DNA from: Lachnobacterium bovis
GTDB taxonomy: Bacteria; Bacillota; Clostridia; Lachnospirales; Lachnospiraceae
NCBI RefSeq assembly: GCF_900111325.1
Contig: NZ_FOGW01000013.1
Coordinates: 35,554-99,553 of the forward strand
Direction of reading: 5' to 3'
Length of the DNA stretch: 64,000 nucleotides
Every line of letters starts with the position of its first letter. Position 1 is the stretch's first letter. The position numbers and the translations under genes are program-made. Below, one piece after another: positions 43,405 to 52,727 of the stretch. The notes under the pieces are model-generated. The model did not search any database. It saw nothing but the letters and a program-made list of their open reading frames with translations, and was not told the DNA's origin.

Positions 43405-43473
43405 ACATAATGGAACAATATAGAAGAATCTTCCTTTATGTAGTCTAGGAACTGCTGAAAGGAGGATTTTTTT

Positions 43474-44046
43474 ATGAATTATTTTAAAACTATGTTTGAA
43501 CCATTTAAAGAAGAAAAAATTGTAAAAACAATATCATTGATAGGAATCCTAGGAGCACTATCAATTGCATTGTCTTTTACAGCAACTATTTCGCTAGGTC
43601 CATATTTAAAGATTGGGTTTGGAAGCTTAGCAAATAGAATTGTTGACTTTATATTTGGCCCAATTGTGGGAGGAATATTTGGAGGAGTGATGGATATCAT
43701 CAAGTTTGTATTAAATCCATCAGGCCCTTTTCATTTTGGATTTACTTTAAATGCTATTTTAGGTAGTGTATTATTTGGAAGCGTAGTTTATAACAAAAAA
43801 CTTACAATCCATAGAATATTAATTGCTAATGTTCTAGTTAAAGGAATTGTAAATATTGGCTTAAATACTTTATGGTTGTCACAGATTTCAGGAAAAGGAA
43901 TATACGCTATTATCGCGCCAAGAATTGCATCGAACTTTGTAATGATTGGTGTTGATACTGCAATTTATTTTTCAATTTTCAAAATAATAAAAGTACTAGT
44001 TGATAATTATTATAAAAGTACAAACAAAAGTAATTTAACGGTTTAG
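43474..44046 (+). CDS. folT: Folate-specific ECF transporter S component FolT
   Basis: A 190-residue membrane protein of about six helices that binds folate and docks onto a shared ECF module (EcfA/A'/T, not in the window). The features are an AISL-type N-terminal helix region, IGFGSLANRIVDFIFGPIVGGIFGGVMDIIKFVLNPSG, and FHFGFTLNAILGSVLFG, typical of the FolT group. The THF riboswitch directly upstream confirms the substrate class independently. AAAGGAGG precedes the ATG by 9 bases. Confidence 0.95.
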   Translation: MNYFKTMFEPFKEEKIVKTISLIGILGALSIALSFTATISLGPYLKIGFGSLANRIVDFIFGPIVGGIFGGVMDIIKFVLNPSGPFHFGFTLNAILGSVLFGSVVYNKKLTIHRILIANVLVKGIVNIGLNTLWLSQISGKGIYAIIAPRIASNFVMIGVDTAIYFSIFKIIKVLVDNYYKSTNKSNLTV

Positions 44047-44190
44047 CAATTTATAATAATCTACATATTAGATATTATTCAAAGACTTTATTAATATTTA
44101 TTTGACTTCTAGTATTTAAAGAAAGTACAATAAACGATAGAAAATATAGATTATATATTAATAAAATTAGAAGTAAGCAGGTAAATATTT

Positions 44191-44742
44191 ATGGGTAATT
44201 TTGCTGTAATCGATACAGAAACAAATTGGAAAGATCAAGTAATGTCAATCGGGATTGTTGTAGCTGATACAGTTACACTTAATATCGTAGATGAACAATA
44301 CTACATCATTGATCCCGCATATAAAACAGGTGGAATGTATTCGTCGGTTTTAGGAGTAGATGCAAGTGATCCTTGTAAAATAAAAAAAAGAATAGAAATT
44401 ATAGATGAAATGGTTGAATGGTTAGAAAGCTTATCGGTTGAATCGATATTTGCATATAATGCCATTTTTGATAAAAATCATTTGGATGAATTAAGAAAAT
44501 TTCAATGGTTTGATATTATGAAGGTTGCCGCGTATAAACAGCATAATCCAAAGATTCCTAAAAATCTAGAATGTTGTAAAACAGGAAGATTAAAAAGAAA
44601 TTATGGTGTAGAACCTATGATAAGAATGATGACAGGAAATTTTAAATACAAAGAAGTTCATAATGCTTTGTATGATGCAAGAGATGAATTGCAGATTATA
44701 AAATTAATTGAAAAACCATTAAGCGAATACTTTCCACTGTAG
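44191..44742 (+). CDS. DnaQ-like 3'-5' exonuclease
   Basis: A 183-residue DEDD-superfamily nuclease. Exo I is FAVIDTETNW (D-x-E), Exo II is FAYNAIFDKNHL (N-x3-D), Exo III is HNALYDARDELQII (H-x4-D), so all metal ligands and the general-base His are present. It lacks polymerase-associated extensions, so it is a free-standing exonuclease of unknown target. A promoter-like TTGACT-N18-TACAAT lies in the upstream spacer near 44103-44132. Confidence 0.85.
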   Translation: MGNFAVIDTETNWKDQVMSIGIVVADTVTLNIVDEQYYIIDPAYKTGGMYSSVLGVDASDPCKIKKRIEIIDEMVEWLESLSVESIFAYNAIFDKNHLDELRKFQWFDIMKVAAYKQHNPKIPKNLECCKTGRLKRNYGVEPMIRMMTGNFKYKEVHNALYDARDELQIIKLIEKPLSEYFPL

Positions 44743-44804
44743 TCGTATTGACTTTTTATGCGTTGAATGTTACTCTAAATGTGTATAGTTTAATATTTAA
44801 ACGC

Positions 44805-45073
44805 ATTGAAGAAAAGAGTAGTTTTATTAAAGCTGATAAAGAGAGCTCTTGTGTGGTGAGAAAGAGACGGCCGTATAGAATGAAGATGGTTTTGGAGTGG
44901 CGAGACTGAACTATAATTAGTAGATAAGTTTCGACAGGTGCGCCTGTTATAGCGTGATTAAGTAATTTATATTTTATGAGTTACTTATAGAGGCTTTTGT
45001 TGTGAGACAAAAGTAAAATGAAGTGGTAACGTGAATAATTCGCCTTCTGTTATATACAGGAGGCTTTTTTTTA
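44805..45073 (+). ncRNA. T-box leader of metG, AUG specifier
   Basis: Stem I elements are seen (AGAGAGC, GGTGAGA, then tagaATGaagatgg followed by GGAG), placing a Met specifier AUG at 44880-44882. The T-box bulge appears as AAGTGGTAACGTG near 45020-45033 followed by aattcgcc. The terminator is a 9-bp stem (45042-45050 with 45056-45064) with eight T. Uncharged tRNA-Met should stabilise the antiterminator and induce metG. Confidence 0.9.
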
Positions 45074-45179
45074 ACTCTTTATAGTAAGTGTAGTAAATAA
45101 ATTAAACTTACAAATTATAAAAATAAGAATAGATACAGATTTTTATATCTATCAAATAGAAAGATTATGGAGGAATATT

Positions 45180-47162
45180 ATGGCAACAAACAAAGGTAAA
45201 TTTTATATGACAACAGCCATTGCATATGCATCAGGTAAACCACATATTGGTAATACTTATGAAATAATTTTAGCAGATGCTATTGCAAGATATAAAAGAG
45301 CAGAAGGATATGATGTTTATTTTCAGACAGGTACAGATGAGCATGGTCAGAAAATAGAGGAAAAAGCTAATGCAAAAGGAATTACTCCAAAGCAGTACGT
45401 AGATGAAGTTGCAGATGAAATTCATAAAATTTGGGATTTAGTAAATTCCTCATATGATAATTTTATTAGAACAACAGATGAAGATCATGAAAAATGTGTA
45501 AAGAAGATTTTCAAAAAATTATATGACAAAGGTGATATTTATAAATCTTCATATGAAGGATTATATTGTACACCTTGTGAATCTTTCTGGACAGAATCAC
45601 AGCTTGTAGATGGAAAATGTCCTGATTGTGGAAGAGAAGTTAAACCTGCTAAAGAGGAAGCATATTTCTTTAAAATGAGTAAATATGCAGATAGATTAAT
45701 TGAGTATATCAATGAGCATCCTGAATTTATTCAGCCAGTTAGTAGAAAAAATGAAATGATGAACAATTTCTTATTACCAGGATTACAGGATTTATGTGTA
45801 TCAAGAACATCATTTAGCTGGGGAATTCCAGTAGATTTTGATCCAAAACATGTAGTGTACGTTTGGTTGGATGCATTAACAAACTATATTACCAAAATTG
45901 GCTATGATCCAGATGGCTCAAGTGAATTATTCAATAAGAACTGGCCAGCAGACTTACACTTAATTGGTAAAGATATTGTAAGATTCCATACAATTTATTG
46001 GCCAATTTTCTTAATGGCATTAGATTTACCATTACCAAAACAAGTATTTGGACATCCATGGTTATTACAAGGTGGAGAGAAAATGTCTAAATCAAAAGGA
46101 AACGTGATTTATGCTGATGATTTAGTAAGAATGTTTGGAGTAGATGCTACTCGTTACTTTGTTTTACATGAAATGCCATTTGAAAATGATGGTATCATTA
46201 CATGGGATTTAGTAGTAGAACGATTCAATTCAGATCTTGCTAATATTTTAGGTAATCTTGTTAATAGAACTGTTTCAATGAGTAACAAATATTTTGATGG
46301 AGTTGTTAGAAAAACAGGTGTATCCGAAGAAGTAGATGAGTCATTGAAGGAAGTTGTTACAAATGCAAAAGCTAAAGTAGAAGAAAAAATGTCTAAACTT
46401 AGAGTTGCAGATGCAATTACAGAGGTGTTTAATGTATTCCGTCGTTGCAACAAATATATTGATGAAACAACACCTTGGATTCTTGCAAAAGATGAAGATA
46501 AACAAGATAGATTATCAGAAGTTTTATATAATTTAGTAGAATCAATTACAATTGGAGCAAGCTTATTAAATAGTTTCTTACCAGAGACTGCAGAAAAAAT
46601 CTTCACACAACTTAATACACAATGCAGAGATTTTGATGAGTTAGACAAGTTTGGATTATATGATAGTGGTAATAAGGTTGTTGAAAAACCAATTATGTTA
46701 TTTGCTAGATTAGATCAAAAAGAGATAGAAAAACAGGTAGAAGAAATTATTGCAAAACAAAAAGCTGAATTTGCTTCAACAGAAGGCAAGAGCGAAGAAA
46801 AAGCTGAAGGTGAAGTAATTGATATTGAACCAAAAGAAGAAATTAGTTTTGATGATTTTGGAAAAATGCAATTCCAAGTAGGAGAAATTATTGCATGTGA
46901 AGCAGTACCAAAATCAAAAAAATTACTTTGCTCACAGGTTAAAGTTGGAAGTCAGATTAAACAAATTGTATCAGGAATCAGAAAATACTATACACCAGAA
47001 GAAATGGTAGGTAAAAAAGTAATGGTATTATGTAATCTTAAACCTGCAAAATTAGCTGGAGTATTATCAGAAGGAATGTTATTATGTGCAGAAGATGCAG
47101 AAGGAAATCTTGCACTAATGAAACCTGAAAAAGATATGCCAAGTGGAGCAGAAATTGCATAA
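45180..47162 (+). CDS. metG: Methionyl-tRNA synthetase
   Basis: A 660-residue class I synthetase. The HIGH-type motif is KPHIGNTYEIILADA, the zinc knuckle is CTPCESFWTESQLVDGKCPDC, and the KMSKS loop is GGEKMSKSKGN. An anticodon-binding helical domain follows (NRTVSMSNKYFDG), then a charged linker and a C-terminal EMAP-like tRNA-binding domain (about 555-660) for dimerisation and tRNA affinity. It is governed by the T-box leader upstream and ends at a strong terminator. GGAGG precedes the ATG. Confidence 0.97.
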   Translation: MATNKGKFYMTTAIAYASGKPHIGNTYEIILADAIARYKRAEGYDVYFQTGTDEHGQKIEEKANAKGITPKQYVDEVADEIHKIWDLVNSSYDNFIRTTDEDHEKCVKKIFKKLYDKGDIYKSSYEGLYCTPCESFWTESQLVDGKCPDCGREVKPAKEEAYFFKMSKYADRLIEYINEHPEFIQPVSRKNEMMNNFLLPGLQDLCVSRTSFSWGIPVDFDPKHVVYVWLDALTNYITKIGYDPDGSSELFNKNWPADLHLIGKDIVRFHTIYWPIFLMALDLPLPKQVFGHPWLLQGGEKMSKSKGNVIYADDLVRMFGVDATRYFVLHEMPFENDGIITWDLVVERFNSDLANILGNLVNRTVSMSNKYFDGVVRKTGVSEEVDESLKEVVTNAKAKVEEKMSKLRVADAITEVFNVFRRCNKYIDETTPWILAKDEDKQDRLSEVLYNLVESITIGASLLNSFLPETAEKIFTQLNTQCRDFDELDKFGLYDSGNKVVEKPIMLFARLDQKEIEKQVEEIIAKQKAEFASTEGKSEEKAEGEVIDIEPKEEISFDDFGKMQFQVGEIIACEAVPKSKKLLCSQVKVGSQIKQIVSGIRKYYTPEEMVGKKVMVLCNLKPAKLAGVLSEGMLLCAEDAEGNLALMKPEKDMPSGAEIA

Positions 47163-47180
47163 TATATAATAGTAATTTAT

Positions 47181-47226
47181 GAAAGTAGAATTTAGGATAT
47201 TAATCCGGTTCTACTTTCTTTTTTTG
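47181..47226 (+). terminator. Terminator of metG
   Basis: A 10-bp perfect stem (47181-47190 with 47209-47218) and T7. Confidence 0.9.
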
Positions 47227-47383
47227 TCCGAAAAAATATATAAAAGATAGTTGTTTTTAAAAATTTTATATTTATTTCTATTGACATTAATATAAAAAAA
47301 GGATATTCTTAAATCAAAGATTAAATAAATGTTTAATCGATAAAATGAAATGTAAAAATTAATATTATGAAAGAGGTGCTATT

Positions 47384-47602
47384 ATGAAAAAAACATACAA
47401 AATTGATGTGGATTGTGCAAACTGTGCAAACAAAATGGAGGAAGCTACACGCAACACAAAGGGAGTAAAAAATGCAGTTGTTAATTTTATGACTCTTAAA
47501 ATGAAAGTGGAATTTGATGAAGGTGTAAATCAAAAAGAAGTAATGGAAGAGGTGTTAAAGAATTGCAAAAAAGTTGAAAGTGATTGTGAGATTTTTCTAT
47601 AA
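47384..47602 (+). CDS. HMA-domain metal-binding protein
   Basis: A 72-residue ferredoxin-like heavy-metal-associated domain: KIDVDCANCANKMEEATRNTKGV carries the C-x-x-C metal site. Such proteins pass soft metals to P-type ATPases. The gene lies 47 bp before the ATPase, which itself lacks an N-terminal HMA domain, so this protein probably supplies that function in trans. GAAAGAGG precedes the ATG. Confidence 0.92.
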   Translation: MKKTYKIDVDCANCANKMEEATRNTKGVKNAVVNFMTLKMKVEFDEGVNQKEVMEEVLKNCKKVESDCEIFL

Positions 47603-47649
47603 AGAAATATTACTTTTGGAAAAGAGATAAAGCTATATAGGAGAGAAAT

Positions 47650-49557
47650 ATGAATAAAAAACAAAAAAATGTATTATATAGGATAATAATATCTGCTATA
47701 GTGCTATCGATTCTTCTATTGGTCGAAAAGGTGAGTGTTTTAAAAAACATAAACAAATGGATAATATTTGCAATGTACATGGTTCCATACGTTATAATTG
47801 GATATGACATTATAATTAAGGCGTTTAAAGGAATAAAAAATAAACAGCCATTTGATGAATGTTTATTGATGGTAATTGCAACTATTGGAGCAATCGCAAT
47901 TGGATTAATTGAAGACGGTGATTATATAGAAGCAATCGCGGTTATGTGGTTTTATCAAGTTGGTGAATTGTTTCAAAGCTACGCAGTTGGTAAAAGTAGA
48001 AGAAATATTTCAGACCTTATGGATATTTGCCCTGAATATGCAAATGTCCTCGATGAAGATGGAAATATAGAAGAAACTGATCCTGAAGATGTTGAAGTTG
48101 GAAGTAAAATTGTAATCAAGCCAGGAGAAAAGATTCCAATTGATGGTGTTGTTATTGATGGAGAAACAAGTTTAGATACTGCAGCACTAACGGGAGAATC
48201 AGTTCCAAGAAAAGTTAGAAAAAATGATGAAGTTATTAGTGGTTGTATAAATATTAATTCTGCAATAAAAGTTGAGACTACTAAATTATATGAGGACTCA
48301 ACTGTGGCAAAAGTTTTCGAATTAATAGAAGATGCAAGTTCACGAAAATCAAAATCAGAAAAATTTATTTCAAAATTTGCAAGATATTATACACCAATAG
48401 TCGTTTATGCGGCACTAGCATTAACTATTTGTCCGCCGATCTTTCTTATGTTTGCAGGAAAAGATGCAGATTTTAAAGTTTGGTTATACAGAGCATTGAC
48501 ATTTTTAGTTATTTCATGTCCATGTGCATTGGTTATCAGTATACCGTTGAGCTTTTTCGCAGGAATAGGAAGCGCTAGTAGAGAGGGAATACTTGTAAAA
48601 GGTTCCAATTTTTTAGAAGGATTAGCGGAAACAAAAACAATAGTATTTGATAAAACTGGCACATTAACAAAAGGTGTATTTGAGGTTGTTGCAATTCATC
48701 CTAAAACATTAGAGGCTAAGGAATTACTACATTTGGTAGCACATGTTGAACGTTATTCAAATCATCCAATTGCTAATTCAATTAGAAACGCATTTCCAGA
48801 CGAAAATGATAGCTGTGATGTTTCAGATATTACAGAGATAGCTGGCCAAGGCGTGGAAGCAATGGTAAATGGTCATAAAGTAAGTGTTGGTAATACTAAG
48901 CTGATGGATATGATTGGAGCAAAATGGAATAATTGTTCAAAGCTAAAAGGAACAGTAATACATGTTGCACTTGATCATATTTATCAAGGTCATATTGTAA
49001 TTTCTGATGTTTTAAAACCTAATAGTGCGCGTGCTATTGCAGAGTTAAAGAAAAACGGAATAAAGCAAACAGTAATGCTGACAGGTGATTCAAAAGATGC
49101 AGCAGAAAATGTTGCAAATGAATTAAAGATAGACAATGTTTATAGTGAATTATTGCCACAGGATAAAGTTTTGAAATTTGAAAAAATATTAGGGAATAAA
49201 GATAGAAAAAATGATGTTGTTGCTTTCGTAGGAGACGGAATAAACGATGCGCCTGTTTTATCAAGAGCTGATATCGGAATAGCGATGGGAGTGCTTGGTT
49301 CTGACGCAGCAATAGAAGCTGCAGATATTGTATTAATGGATGATGATCCACTTAAAATAACTACTGCGATAAAAATATCAAAAAAATGTATCAGAATAGT
49401 AAGAGAGAATATTTATTTCGCAATAGGAATTAAAGTGATTTGTCTCTTATTAGGTGCGATAGGTGTAGCCAATATGTGGTTTGCTATTTTTGCAGATGTA
49501 GGAGTAATGGTTATTGCGGTATTGAATGCAATAAGATGTCTTCGAATAAAAAAATAA
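47650..49557 (+). CDS. cadA: P1B-type heavy-metal ATPase (Cd/Zn type)
   Basis: A 635-residue metal efflux ATPase. The membrane metal site is VISCPCALVISIP (CPC), the phosphorylation site DKTGTLTKG, the HP motif is ERYSNHPIA, and the hinge VAFVGDGINDAPVLSRADIGIAMG. TGES is in AALTGESVP. The C-terminal helix region (VGVMVIAVLNAIR) fits the Zn/Cd/Pb class. It starts directly with membrane helices, without a fused HMA domain; the small HMA protein upstream likely substitutes. No metal-sensor regulator is adjacent. Confidence 0.93.
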   Translation: MNKKQKNVLYRIIISAIVLSILLLVEKVSVLKNINKWIIFAMYMVPYVIIGYDIIIKAFKGIKNKQPFDECLLMVIATIGAIAIGLIEDGDYIEAIAVMWFYQVGELFQSYAVGKSRRNISDLMDICPEYANVLDEDGNIEETDPEDVEVGSKIVIKPGEKIPIDGVVIDGETSLDTAALTGESVPRKVRKNDEVISGCININSAIKVETTKLYEDSTVAKVFELIEDASSRKSKSEKFISKFARYYTPIVVYAALALTICPPIFLMFAGKDADFKVWLYRALTFLVISCPCALVISIPLSFFAGIGSASREGILVKGSNFLEGLAETKTIVFDKTGTLTKGVFEVVAIHPKTLEAKELLHLVAHVERYSNHPIANSIRNAFPDENDSCDVSDITEIAGQGVEAMVNGHKVSVGNTKLMDMIGAKWNNCSKLKGTVIHVALDHIYQGHIVISDVLKPNSARAIAELKKNGIKQTVMLTGDSKDAAENVANELKIDNVYSELLPQDKVLKFEKILGNKDRKNDVVAFVGDGINDAPVLSRADIGIAMGVLGSDAAIEAADIVLMDDDPLKITTAIKISKKCIRIVRENIYFAIGIKVICLLLGAIGVANMWFAIFADVGVMVIAVLNAIRCLRIKK

Positions 49558-49662
49558 TAATGATAATACACTAAAATACTTTCGAAAACTTCAAACTTTT
49601 GATATAATATACATTGATTTTTTATCTTAATTAAATAGGAAAGTGTGAGGTAGTAATTTTTT

Positions 49663-50313
49663 ATGTCACGTAAATACGAATTAAAAAATGTAATCCTATC
49701 AAAAGTAAAAACAATAGTTTTTGATGTTGGGGATGTATTACTAGATTATAGATGGAAAGACATGCTTATGGATTATGGTCTATGTGAAGAGGATGCAATT
49801 AGAGTAGGAAATGAATTATTTGAAGATCCAGACAGATTATGGCATGTATTTGATTTAGGAACTAAAACAGATGAGGAGATAATAGATCTTTTCTGTAAAA
49901 AGTATCCTAAAGATGCGAAAGCAATTTCCTGGTTTATAAGACACGGAGAGTTCATGCATGTAGCAAGACCAGATGTGTGGGAAAAAGTTCACATGTTAAA
50001 AGAGCAAGGTTACGGAATTTATTTGTTATCAAATTATCCTGAGTCATTATTTAAGAAACATACAAGATATGCTGATTTTCTTGATGACATCGATGGAATG
50101 ATGGTTTCATACATGATAAAAAAAGCAAAACCGGATAGAGCAATATATAAAGCACTATGCGATAAATACGATTTAGATGAGACGCAATGTCTATTTTTCG
50201 ATGACAGAATTGAAAATGTTGAAGGTGCTATTGCTTATAGAATGCAGTCTGTACAGGTTGTATCAAGAGAGGGACTTTCAAAGGACTTAGATATAATATT
50301 AGAAACAAAATAA
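49663..50313 (+). CDS. HAD-superfamily hydrolase (subfamily IA-like)
   Basis: A 216-residue phosphatase-like protein. Motif I is VFDVGDVLLDYRW (the second catalytic Asp is replaced by Gly-Asp order DVGDV as in YihX-like enzymes), motif II LLSNYPESL, motif III near KKAKPDRAIYK, motif IV LFFDDRIENVEGA. YihX-like proteins act as sugar-phosphate phosphatases. The N-terminus has about 13 extra residues before the core; the start at 49663 is the best available after GTGAGGTAG. Confidence 0.88.
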   Translation: MSRKYELKNVILSKVKTIVFDVGDVLLDYRWKDMLMDYGLCEEDAIRVGNELFEDPDRLWHVFDLGTKTDEEIIDLFCKKYPKDAKAISWFIRHGEFMHVARPDVWEKVHMLKEQGYGIYLLSNYPESLFKKHTRYADFLDDIDGMMVSYMIKKAKPDRAIYKALCDKYDLDETQCLFFDDRIENVEGAIAYRMQSVQVVSREGLSKDLDIILETK

Positions 50314-50320
50314 AATTTAC

Positions 50321-50352
50321 AAAAGCAAGTCACTGTTGTGGCTTGCTTTTTT
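50321..50352 (+). terminator. Terminator of the HAD gene
   Basis: A 13-bp stem with one G-U pair and a 4-nt loop (50321-50333 with 50338-50350), then a T-run. Confidence 0.92.
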
Positions 50353-50354
50353 GG

Positions 50355-50382
50355 TAAATTTGAAGAGTAAAATGGCCGATAA
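50355..50382 (+). promoter_or_regulatory. Sigma-28 (motility) promoter of the chemoreceptor gene
   Basis: TAAA at 50355-50358, a 16-bp spacer, and an exact GCCGATAA at 50375-50382, the consensus for the flagellar sigma factor. It sits 47 bp before the start codon. Confidence 0.8.
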
Positions 50383-50428
50383 AAGTTGTGAGTAGGTTTG
50401 AATTTTGATGTCTAAGGAGGATTTTTAC

Positions 50429-51673
50429 ATGAATGAGAATGGAGATTACAAAGATAATGGAAAAAATATGACGGCAGTATGTATTTTTTCTTCCATTGGT
50501 TGTGCAATTTTAGCTGCTGTATTCGGCGTATTAAGAATAGATATAATAGCTTTTATTGGAACAATAGGTACTGTAATATTTAATTTATTGACAATAGTTG
50601 CGATAAAAAGGATTCTTAATTCTGGTGGAATTATAAATGAAGAAGTAATTGAAATAACGAGTAAAATGAAAAAAGTAGAACAAGGTGACTTGTCAGTTAA
50701 GTTTGATGGGAATTATGGTATATATACAGAATTGACGGATTCAATTAATAAGATGCTTGAAGAGTTAAGAAAATATACAAAAGATATTAGCCATGTAGTT
50801 AGAAATATTGCAAAGGGTAATTTGACTGTTCATAAGCATGTATCATATCAAGGTGATTTTAAAGAAATAGAAAATGCACTTGATAATATTAAAGATCAAC
50901 TTACAGAAACACTTAGTAGTGTAAATGATAATTCTGTTAATGTTTTAAGCTGTTCAGAGCAAGTAAGAGATAGTTCAGAACAAGTATCGGAGGGAACAAG
51001 TTCTCAAAATGAAGCCTTAGGAGAACTGACGGATGAAATTAAAGTTTTGTCGGATAAGATTGAAAAGATAACTGATAATACAAACTCAGCTGATAAGATT
51101 TCAAGAGAGACAAATATGCAGTTGAATGCAGGTAATGATAAAATGAAAAATGTAGTTATTGCGATGGAAGAGATAAATGCTACATCCGATAAGATTGGAG
51201 AAATTATAGGTACAATTAATAGAATTTCGGCTCAAACCAATTTGTTGGCATTAAATGCATCAATTGAAGCTGCAAGAGCTGGAGAAGCAGGTAAAGGATT
51301 TGCTGTTGTTGCTGACGAAATAGGTGAATTGGCAAATGAAAGTTCTCAAGCAAGTAATAATATTGCAGATTTAATAAATGGAAGTAAAAACGCGGTAGAA
51401 AAAGGAAAAGCTTTAGTTGGTGATACAGCTGATTCGATTCAAATGGGCGTAAAAAATTCAATGGATTTAGGTGAAAAATTAAAAGAAATTGTAGAATATG
51501 CTGATGAACAAAATGCTGCGTTAAAGAATATTTCAGCAAAAGTAGATGAGATTTCAGAAGTAATCAAGGTGAATTCACAAGTTTCAGAAGAAAATTCAAG
51601 AGTTAGTGCTGATCTGATTGATAGTGCTAACCAGTTACAAGAATCAGTTGCACAGTTTAAACTTAAGTTATAA
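50429..51673 (+). CDS. Short methyl-accepting chemotaxis protein without extracellular sensor
   Basis: A 414-residue receptor. Two adjacent N-terminal helices (about 15-36 and 39-58) leave almost no extracellular loop, so it probably senses membrane or cytoplasmic signals. HAMP-like segments follow (KKVEQGDLSVKF and NIAKGNLTVHKH), then a signalling domain with TNLLALNASIEAARAGEAGKGFAVVADEI. ATG 50429 is 8 bases after AAGGAGG; the earlier ATG 50408 precedes that site. A sigma-28 promoter lies just upstream, tying it to the flagellar regulon. Confidence 0.93.
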   Translation: MNENGDYKDNGKNMTAVCIFSSIGCAILAAVFGVLRIDIIAFIGTIGTVIFNLLTIVAIKRILNSGGIINEEVIEITSKMKKVEQGDLSVKFDGNYGIYTELTDSINKMLEELRKYTKDISHVVRNIAKGNLTVHKHVSYQGDFKEIENALDNIKDQLTETLSSVNDNSVNVLSCSEQVRDSSEQVSEGTSSQNEALGELTDEIKVLSDKIEKITDNTNSADKISRETNMQLNAGNDKMKNVVIAMEEINATSDKIGEIIGTINRISAQTNLLALNASIEAARAGEAGKGFAVVADEIGELANESSQASNNIADLINGSKNAVEKGKALVGDTADSIQMGVKNSMDLGEKLKEIVEYADEQNAALKNISAKVDEISEVIKVNSQVSEENSRVSADLIDSANQLQESVAQFKLKL

Positions 51674-52099
51674 TAAGTGCTAATACCTACATATTAAATG
51701 CCGTTGATTAAATTTTAGTTTAAACACAAATTATGATATATGTATTTTGGTTTTATATAATATATATTAATATAGAAGAAACACGTATTAGATATAAAAA
51801 AACTTCAGATAATAAAACATAAATATATAAACAAAAGACTGTAGAAAAGTTGATGGTTCTGCAGTTTTTTTGTTTAATCAGGAAATAGATTTTATATAAA
51901 AAAATTCGTGTTTTTTTTGCAAAACCATATGGTATTAAAAACGGGGAGTATTAATATAGAGCACATTCTCTCCTACAGTCAAGTAAATTTCATAGTGAAT
52001 ATTAAGTATTCCCAAAATATTTATTTGTTTATATATTAAAAGTCTACTGTGTTCTCGTCTTTTTAAATCCAAAGTTGCAGCTATGATTTAAATGTTAAT
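51674..52099. other. Gene-free stretch with a terminator at 51833-51872
   Basis: The terminator is a 14-bp stem with two G-U pairs (51833-51846 with 51857-51870) followed by T-run, ending the chemoreceptor transcript. The remaining ~230 bp are AT-rich; I see no gene or remnant. Confidence 0.7.
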
Positions 52100-52558
52100 C
52101 TAACACAAATAGTTAATGCTTTTATGCTTTAGATATAAAATCTTTTTAGAAAGCAGATAACACTTTAATTTACACAGGGTGTTATATCCGCTTTTGAATT
52201 GAGTAAGTGATAGATTTTTATAAAAAGCATGATTTTTATTTTCACAAAAAGCAGGGAAAGTAATGTTTAATATATCTTGTGAAATATTTAATTGTAAACC
52301 AGTCCTTTCACAAGAATTAGGGTTCTTAAGAAGTTCTGAAAAAAGGGCATAATGAGTCCTTTTTCTAAAAGCCTTAGCCAATAAATTATATAGACTACAG
52401 CTAAATACAACAAAAATAACATAAGCAAAAATAGAGTTATATAATGCTTTAGATTTTAAGAAGCTAGTAAATAATAAAAATAATACACAAAGAATTAAAT
52501 AACTTAAAACAACGTATAAAGTTTGGTTGATATTATTTTTGCTATGAATGTTTCTCAT
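52100..52558 (-). CDS. Small membrane protein of unknown function behind an attenuator
   Basis: A 152-residue protein with two adjacent hydrophobic helices (about 12-36 and 41-60) and a basic, Cys-containing cytoplasmic-type tail. No family is recognised. ATG 52558 follows AAGGAGG. The coding tail contains an inverted repeat (52152-52196), so the 3' end may be of recent origin. It is isolated: neighbours are a chemoreceptor and a PTS operon on the other strand, with a dedicated promoter and a leader terminator. The unusual leader suggests expression is induced under a particular condition. Confidence 0.65.
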   Translation of the reverse strand: MRNIHSKNNINQTLYVVLSYLILCVLFLLFTSFLKSKALYNSIFAYVIFVVFSCSLYNLLAKAFRKRTHYALFSELLKNPNSCERTGLQLNISQDILNITFPAFCENKNHAFYKNLSLTQFKSGYNTLCKLKCYLLSKKILYLKHKSINYLC

Positions 52559-52581
52559 TGTAATCCTCCTTCGTAAAAATA

Positions 52582-52660
52582 AAAAAGGCATTAGCTAACA
52601 TAAACACAGATAGACTTATAGAGATAAGCCTAATTAAATCGTTTATGATAGCTAATGCCT
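52582..52660 (-). terminator. Leader terminator/attenuator before the small membrane gene
   Basis: On the reverse strand, aggcattagcta (52660-52649) pairs with tagctaatgcct (52598-52587), with an inner small hairpin (gcttat with ataagt), and the stem is followed by TTTTTTATTTTT directly before the ribosome binding site. It lies between a strong promoter and the gene it precedes. Confidence 0.75.
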
Positions 52661-52697
52661 CGTTAAAAAACAAGTAACATGCTTATTTACAAGAAAA

Positions 52698-52727
52698 ATT
52701 ATATCACGAAAAAAATAGTATTGTCAA
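52698..52727 (-). promoter_or_regulatory. Consensus sigma-A promoter (reverse strand)
   Basis: TTGACA (52727-52722), an 18-bp spacer and TATAAT (52703-52698): both boxes are perfect. A five-codon ORF (ATG TTA CTT GTT TTT TAA, 52680-52663) lies just downstream, before the leader terminator. Confidence 0.85.
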
